Part shown: piece after piece, positions 12,986-20,100 of the stretch
Position numbering within the stretch: the stretch's first letter is position 1
How the letters are laid out: every line of letters starts with the position of its first letter
Source: Apostichopus californicus
Taxonomy: Eukaryota; Echinodermata; Holothuroidea; Aspidochirotida; Stichopodidae
Direction of reading: 5' to 3'
DNA: 24,835 nucleotides
Assembly (NCBI GenBank): GCA_020650975.1
Contig: JAIPMN010002761.1
Span: 1 to 24,835, forward strand
The notes under the pieces: generated by a model
What the model saw: only the letters and a program-made list of their open reading frames with translations
Database searches by the model: none
Told to the model about the DNA's origin: nothing
Position numbers and translations under genes: made by a program

Positions 12986-13458
12986 TTAAAGGGACATTCC
13001 GGTGGTCGAATCCGACATTTTTCAAAACAAAAATGCTAATTTTTTTTCTAGTTGATGAAAACCAAACACTTAAAGCATGTATTATCAAACGAGGAGAACA
13101 GTTTTGTGAAGCTTTATATTGCAGTTTTTAACCTTTTCATCACAAATTGTTTTTTAAATGCATTACTTTGTTGTTTATAATATACAAATCATTTATCATG
13201 GAGGATATTTTATCCTGTTTTACAGAATAATTTGTTTACTGATGAAGAGCCAAAATTTAGATGAAAATCGAGTCTAGTGAATATTAAAATTGTATCTTCA
13301 CTTTCCCATCGATCAAAATGGTTTATGTGGCACAAAAAAAGTCATCTTTCAGTTGGTAACAAGACACATTGAGATTGCATTTTTCACTTTATCAATTACA
13401 CACTTTGTTTGTTTTCCATGAAAATGTCACATTTTCTGATACCAGTATGTCCCTTTAA
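12986..13458. mobile_element. MITE-like element with TTAA flanks and imperfect terminal inverted repeats
   Basis: TTAA at 12986-12989 and 13455-13458 bracket a 465-bp segment. It begins AGGGACATTCCGGT and ends ACCAGTATGTCCCT. The ends are inverted repeats with 12 of 14 positions matching, 8 of 8 at the outermost end. There is no open frame of note inside. A TTAA target duplication with short inverted ends starting AGGG fits a non-autonomous piggyBac-type element. A TA duplication with longer ends (Tc1/mariner type) is the alternative. Confidence 0.7.
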
Positions 13459-13459
13459 T
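13454..13459 (-). promoter_or_regulatory. Candidate ELL polyadenylation signal (ATTAAA)
   Basis: ATTAAA reads on the minus strand 542 nt after the ELL stop, at the edge of the MITE and made partly from its TTAA flank. ATTAAA is the commonest variant of AATAAA. No cleavage site can be proven from sequence alone. Confidence 0.3.
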
Positions 13460-14000
13460 GAAATGGAAAAGGGTAGCACATATGGTTAAGTGATTTGTAG
13501 TCTTCAAAGTACATTGCCCAAATTAAATTATTAAGAAAAAAAACATTAAATTTATAGATGAAACATTTTCTGACTCTGAATAGAAAATGTTTACAGTCGA
13601 GAAACTACCCTTGCGATCAACTGCTGGAAAAGAAGAGTTGGTATATATAACAGGCTCTGCAAAAAGAAGCCCATTCTGCCTATGGTCTTGCTCGTCACTC
13701 TTAAAGCTTTGGACAATCGTAACAAACTCCACAATCGACTCCTTCCAACTGTGCATCTCTCTTCAGCCGGTTACAACATATGACCTATAATTAGTCTTGT
13801 CTGATCTGCATATAACTTGTAATCATCTTGGCATTTCACAGATTGTAATGCTCCAGAAATTTGCAGACCATTAATTTGAAGAAAATTATTCTTGAAAACT
13901 CTGCCAGCTGGCCAGGGAAGGTAAAGCAGACAATAAATTAAATCAGAAGGAAAACCGTGTTTCACTTGACCCGAGCAGTCCGGGGTTTTTTTTGCTCCCT
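13459..14000 (-). other. Probable proximal 3' UTR of ELL
   Basis: This follows the ELL stop directly and is somewhat richer in G+C than the DNA further left. No AATAAA on the minus strand was seen by eye between 12000 and 14000. The first near-consensus signal is ATTAAA at 13459-13454, which would give a 3' UTR of about 550-570 nt. Open frames on the minus strand (13523-13756 and 13771-14010) are probably chance. Longer 3' UTR forms reaching AATAAA copies at 10065-10046 or 6873-6868 cannot be excluded. Confidence 0.45.
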
Positions 14001-14108
14001 TCAGTGGCAATTCTCTTTGTCGTAATTTGCGATCATCTTTTTAACGTACGAAAGTTTCTCGTGTAAATATTTGTATCGTGTACTCATCGTCTTGAAGTCT
14101 GCTCTTTG
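14001..14108 (-). CDS. ELL: ELL last coding exon: end of occludin-homology domain and stop
   Basis: Acceptor CATTCGCAG|CAA. Encodes QRADFKTMSTRYKYLHEKLS then YVKKMIANYDKENCH and a TGA stop at 14003-14001. It aligns with the vertebrate C-terminus CEYLHNKLAHIKRLIGEFDQ. The Leu/Lys spacing of the last helix is kept and the tail after the domain is very short. Phase 0 matches the preceding exon. Confidence 0.95.
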   Translation of the reverse strand, partial: QRADFKTMSTRYKYLHEKLSYVKKMIANYDKENCH

Positions 14109-17100
14109 CTGCGAATGAAAAAAAAAAAAAAATTGAACAGTTTCATTCAGTTATCTACTTCCAAGAAATGAAAAACAGCTATAAAACAGAGGTAAGTTTT
14201 GCAATCAGATTGAAAAGAGAATGCTCTAATATCCTAATCGTTATAATGGATACATTCCAGACAATATCACAGAGAAAAAATGAATCAAATCCTACTTCTC
14301 TTTTATTATGATAGCGAACGTCTCGCAGATTTTAAACAGAACCAGAAAGCCAGTTAGCGTGGTGAATTCTTGCCATACAGTTTGCTCAAAATTCAAAATA
14401 CAGTTACTACCTGACTAATGCAGAGCAAGCCAGTTAAATTTGTCCAAGAATAAAGTGAGAACCAGAACAGATTTGTAGAAATCCATTGTGGCCATCAACC
14501 ATGTCATTCACTCATAAGGATCTTGCAGTATAAAATTTTAAACCAAATCGTTTCAATATCCAGAAAGAACAGTCTTCCTATGTGAAATATAGACACAATT
14601 TACCAACTTTGAGCTAGCAAATGCCTTTAAATAGTTGTTCAGAGTTACATGACATTGTTTACATACTGTGAAATATTTTTAGTAAATGGCCAAGTTTTTC
14701 CACCATTAGAGAGAACCTGTTGACCCCTTGAATCTCAGAGGGAGAAACCCTTATAGGAGGTTTAACTGCATGTTTAAAGCAAGAGTATGAACTCTGAAGC
14801 AGATTTCATAACCTGGATGCCAGGTATGTTTCTTTGAAGACCTATAGAGCCACTTCATTGAAATAAACTGAACTAAATTTGACCAAACAATGTTCACAAA
14901 AAGAAAATCATAGCATTGGAGAATTCACAATATAATTGTAGCTTCAATTTTGGAGTTATCATGTTTTAAAGGTTTCCACACTTTGATGCCTGTTGACTTC
15001 ATGTGACCTTTAACCTCTACCAATTTCAATAGGATTCTTGCACTCACCACGCTGGATCTACATCCTAAGTATGAAGTTCAAGACAAGTACGTACTTCTTT
15101 TGTTATTGTGTTTACAAGATTTTCAGTCTTTCATTTGAATGTTGACATGATCTTTGACGTCCACCAGTTTGGATAGGTTTTTTGTACACAATAAGCTGAA
15201 TCTACATACCATGTAAAGTTCAACAAAGATGTACTTTTGAGTTATCATGTTTACAAAGTTCTCAGACTTTGACCTCTGTTGACCTCAAATTACCATTGAA
15301 CTTCACAGAAACAATAGGCTTCTTGTACTCAATAAGACAGACCCACATACCATACGCATACGCCATTGCATAGGAAATCAACAACTGTGAGTTAGCTGAC
15401 ATTACACAGTAGTTAACTTCAACTAGTAACTACAATAACCGGTTCAGTCCTGATTTTTATATGATAAGTAGGGTGGGTTACACTGCCGTCAAACTGTGGT
15501 TGGTGAACGCCATGGACTCATGTTTGTCCCGAAAAGCAAAATATTTTCTCACAATTCTAAACGTCCGGTGACACATTTACATAACAAACTACAAATATAG
15601 TGCTTGCTTAAATCGTTCCAGATTGAGACAGACAAATTTGGCTGCAAATGCAACTGGCACAAACGATTGAAACACACATTATTATTACATGCAGCCAATT
15701 TGAGAAGGAGAATGCAACAACTGTTACTTACTTCTTGAACCTTCTTATTTTCAGCTAGGATCTTTTCTTCAATTCGTTCGTGTTCCGCACTTCCAATCTT
15801 GGCATTAGCGAGTCTGTTCTTCAAATCGGTGAACACCTCCGTCACTCTCATGATATCTTTGCTGATTCTTTCGTATTCCGGATATTCCTTGTAAAACTGT
15901 TTCTTGTATCGTATTCGTTGATCTTTCGTTGTGATTGGTGGAAATTCTCTGTTGGAAATGTATGAATAGAGAGCTAAAAGAGTTAATAAAAGGTTAACAC
16001 TTTACGTGCAAAATCTCTTCTTTCCAGCATCTGACCAAAAAAAGAAAAACTTTTATCCCCAAGAAATGCTTATTTGCATTTCTGAAAATTATGATGATGC
16101 AAAGTATCATCCCATTGTAAATTCCCTTCCACAAAATAAAACGGTTACCACATAAATATTACTTTAAAGTCTTCATCTAACTTTCTAACATCCATATCAA
16201 CCTTTAGCTTGTTTCCATGGCACAGAATGATAGCAAGTACATGCTTCCAGTAGCAAATTAGCAGCCCCAGGGCCCTTTCTGGTTTGAATATTCAATAAGG
16301 GACAATAGCCACTCGATTCATCTCCACTATTTCATTTTCTGTCTGACTGTCATTTGCTGCTCAATATTCTCCACAATGAGAGAAAGATTTAATTGTGAGT
16401 TGCTGTTTCCTATACAAAAAAAAATATATGTAATGTGAGAAGACACCAAACAGATGGGCAAGTTGAGGGCTGAGCAAACATTCAAACAATGACAATCATG
16501 CATGAAGTGGAGTAAAAGAGGGAGGACTGCTCCCCCCCCCCAATTCCTCCTCCCCCTCGTGGTTCTATGTGTAGCTGTAAAACTTCCAAGTACACCATTT
16601 GCATTATGATTGGGCACATTGACAAGTTATGAATCATGGACACGGTGACCTCATGCACCACTTTGTTGGATCCCGAAAATAATTGCTGAATTGGATAATT
16701 CTATATCTGAAAATAGGAGACCAAATCAATTCAAAATTGATTGATTGATTGATAAGGGAGTGTTAGCTCAGTGGTTAAGGCCGGTGCCTTTCAATCATAA
16801 GGTCGCGAGTTTGAGTCACTCCAAGATGAATGTATGTCGTCCAGTTACAGAGTTGTTGACAATTGACATTTCATAATCATGGACGTTAAAATATGAATCA
16901 AAGAGACTGACTTCGGTCAGCTTGCAGCTTTGAAAAGCCAATGATGGATCTTCGCGAGTTCCTGCTTGCAGGAGGATCTAAAATACATACATACCAACTT
17001 CCTATGGTAAATAACTCACGTGATATATTCTGGGGCACTACTAGAGACCTGACCAGCAGGCGATGGGGTCCCCTGGTGGTCTTTCTTGACGGCGGGAGCC

Positions 17101-20100
17101 GAATAAGGGTCATCGTACGACGACGCCTCCCCCGCTCTCTTTGGAATGGTTTTTGTTGAGGGAGTGACGACATCGTTGGAATTACTACTGTCTGGAGAAT
17201 ACTTCGTAGTACTGATCGAGGGAGACGATACCGAGGGCTGGTACGACCCACTCTGAGGAGTGGGGGGCTGAGAGGAGTTGGACTGGGCAGGACTGATCTT
17301 CCCCTCTGAAGGCTGATGGCTTCTGTTGTGAGCGATACGGGCTTTCTTCGGAGCTGTGTAATCCTTCTCTTCTGGCAAGATGATTCTTTTCTGAAATTTG
17401 ATGAGAGACAATAAGAACAAAAGGGTGTTCACACATGAAACAAAATAGTGGGATAATTGACTTCCATGTTGTATATGTGAAATAACTAAAACACACAATA
17501 TCTCCCACCTGGAGTGAGGCTTCTCTTAGCTACTGGATAAGGATGTCTGGAACAGGGAGGGAGAGGGAGGGGAGAGGATGTGTTATATTTGGATATTTAA
17601 CAACATGTTAAGCAGTACTTACACACACACACGGACTGAATCCATGCACCTATGAAAATTTCATAGGATATTTACTCAGATATTTACTTAGAACTTTCTG
17701 TGGCACTGCCTAAAAGACACAGACTTATATGTATTAATTAATGCTATGTCCCAACTGTCTATTAGGAACATCGGGACAACAATACCCTACCCCCCCCCCT
17801 TCCCCCGGCCAGTTTGAAGTTCATAAAGATCCTGTAATGATGATACAATTATTCAAAACTAGTAACTATTTTATCTTGATCTACAATCCCTTCTTAATTG
17901 CGACAAAACTCATTTCAGTTTGCGATCATAATGAACTGATGTGGAATTTTTACACTTACCCTCTTCACGGTGTCAGCATCGATTTCAACTTTCACCGGAG
18001 AAGGGGAAGACTGTGGCCGAATCGGAGATTCTTTCGTCCTCAGCTGCTCTATTCTCCTGAAGATGAAAGAAGAAACGCCACAGAATAATCTATGAGGTAC
18101 TTGCACAGCAAACTACTACAACAAAATAACCATCTTCCTACAGAGATGGCAAAGATGTGGAGAATTGTTGTACAAACAAAAATACTTGCCTTCAGAGTTT
18201 TTGGGATAACACACACACACAGAACCTTAAGGCTTAAAATCCCATACAAATGCAAACCCGGAATTATTCCTTGAAGGTATGACTAGTTAGAGTGACAGTG
18301 TCAATGTCACCAGAGACAGGTTAAACAAAGAGTATTCCACTGTTTTAATCTCACTGAACATATTCAAGCAGAGATTGAAATGTGCCCAATCGTACAAAAC
18401 TACCAGCATCTCTGGCAGCCATTTACCTTCACTGGTTGTCAACCAAAAAGGTCAATTGTCGAAGGATAGAATCTATAAGCGAGACTATCCTTTAAAGTAC
18501 TTCCTTCATTTAAGAGGTCAATTGTGAAATTGTCAAAGTTGCTCTATTTCATTTCAAGAAAATATATATATATATTTTCTAATGCACTGAGGCAGCTTAC
18601 ACAACAGATAATATATTAAGTATGAAACCTTCCATCCCACTCTTTAAATTTCTTCCTCATCTACTACCAAAGTCCATTTGGAAATGGGAAAAGAAACAGG
18701 TAGGGCCTATAATAGAGGTACTTCCAATTATCAACCTAACTCCTTCCTTTCCTGCTATGCATTTCGAAACCGATTACTTTCATCAGAGGTCAAATGTTGA
18801 TAAATTTCTTTAAGGGACAAACGACGGTTGTTTATAGAAAAACTGATACACTAATTATTGTAAAAGTGGATTTTCTAAGCACATTTGTTTGTTGGGAAGG
18901 GGATGAAGGAAGGGAGACAAAAAGATGGTCCTTTGGCCTCCATTCGGCTTCCCCACCCCCCCCCCCCATGACACAAAATACCCACACTAACTTTCTTAAT
19001 GTCTTCCTGTCTTCATCAGAATACAAAGGCCAATCCTCCCTGACTTGAGTGTAAAGGTTTTTGTTCAAGACGTAGGTGTTATCCTTCATCATGCTGCCAA
19101 CCTGCAAGTTTTCAAATAGAGAAACAATTTCATTGATTTAAAATATTCCAATCAACAGCTGTGTGCAACAGAGAGAAAGCAGTCAGCTACTGAAACAAGA
19201 CATTGGAATGAAATGTCTAGGTCACAGATGTTGTAAGACAATCCAACAAACAAAAATTATTTTTGTTTCAAACACAAAGAAAACCTTGAAAATCTTAAAA
19301 CTTTTTAGCTTTTATTGGGCTGTTCAGGTGATTACAGAATATTGTTTCCACATTGGTCTGGTGTGTGATATGGTAGGAACATATCTATGGGTAAATGAGC
19401 TGTGCATCTTACTATTTTAGTTACAATAGTAGCCTAAACTGTAGCTCCCACCCCCCCTTTTTCCCACGAGCCCTTAGGGACATTAAAGAAATGTTCACAG
19501 ATCCCCAGTCATAGCATGACCACGGCCCTCTTATGGATAGCACCTTCCAAACTGTTCTGACTTCCTCAACAGTGTATGTAAGTAAATTGTCCAAAGGCCG
19601 CTTCAGCTAAATATTATAGACCCAATATTTCCAAAGACCCATTTGCCTTGACAGGCCTCCTTAAAGGTTTCACGGACCCCCTTAGGGTTTGCAAACCCCA
19701 TGCTGAGAAAGATGGTTCTAAACCAACCAACCAACCCAAGAATAGAACCAAATACATACAATCTGGGCTAGGTAGTATTAAAGACGAAAGAAAATAAAAT
19801 GCAACTTTACCTCCTTCAACGCTACCGGTATTTTGATTTTTTCCTTTTCGCTAATGCCGTCGGTTATAAGGCGAACTACAATTTCAGGTTTTTTGTAGGG
19901 TTTCAAGGCAAGAAGGTGGATGATTCTCTCTCTATCAATTGAAAACAAGAGAGCGAAAGAAAGGTCAGTGTCGAAAATCACGTCAGACAAGACAAGGCCA
20001 TCGTCGACTGAGAATGTGCAGTGCACCGTTACAGATGACCAAAGCTATCCTTAGAGACTGCTTATAATATACCGAGGCGTTATACACTAAACACCACAGT

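Larger units (their letters stand above)
15949..17019 (-). other. ELL intron carrying the SINE
   Basis: Donor GTGAGT directly after exon 17020-17390 and acceptor TTCCAACAG. Apart from the SINE it holds a C10 run at 16532-16541 and short AT-rich stretches. The open frame around 16327-16617 on the minus strand is not conserved-looking. Confidence 0.85.

Noticed and set aside
13523..13756. Minus-strand frame of 77 codons starting MHSWKESIVEF after the ELL stop
   Set aside because: It lies in the probable ELL 3' UTR and has no recognisable domain. An independent downstream coding sequence in one animal mRNA is unlikely.
16756..16823. A functional tRNA gene
   Set aside because: The head is short, has a degenerate B box and an 8-base anticodon loop, and is followed by a SINE body and tail.
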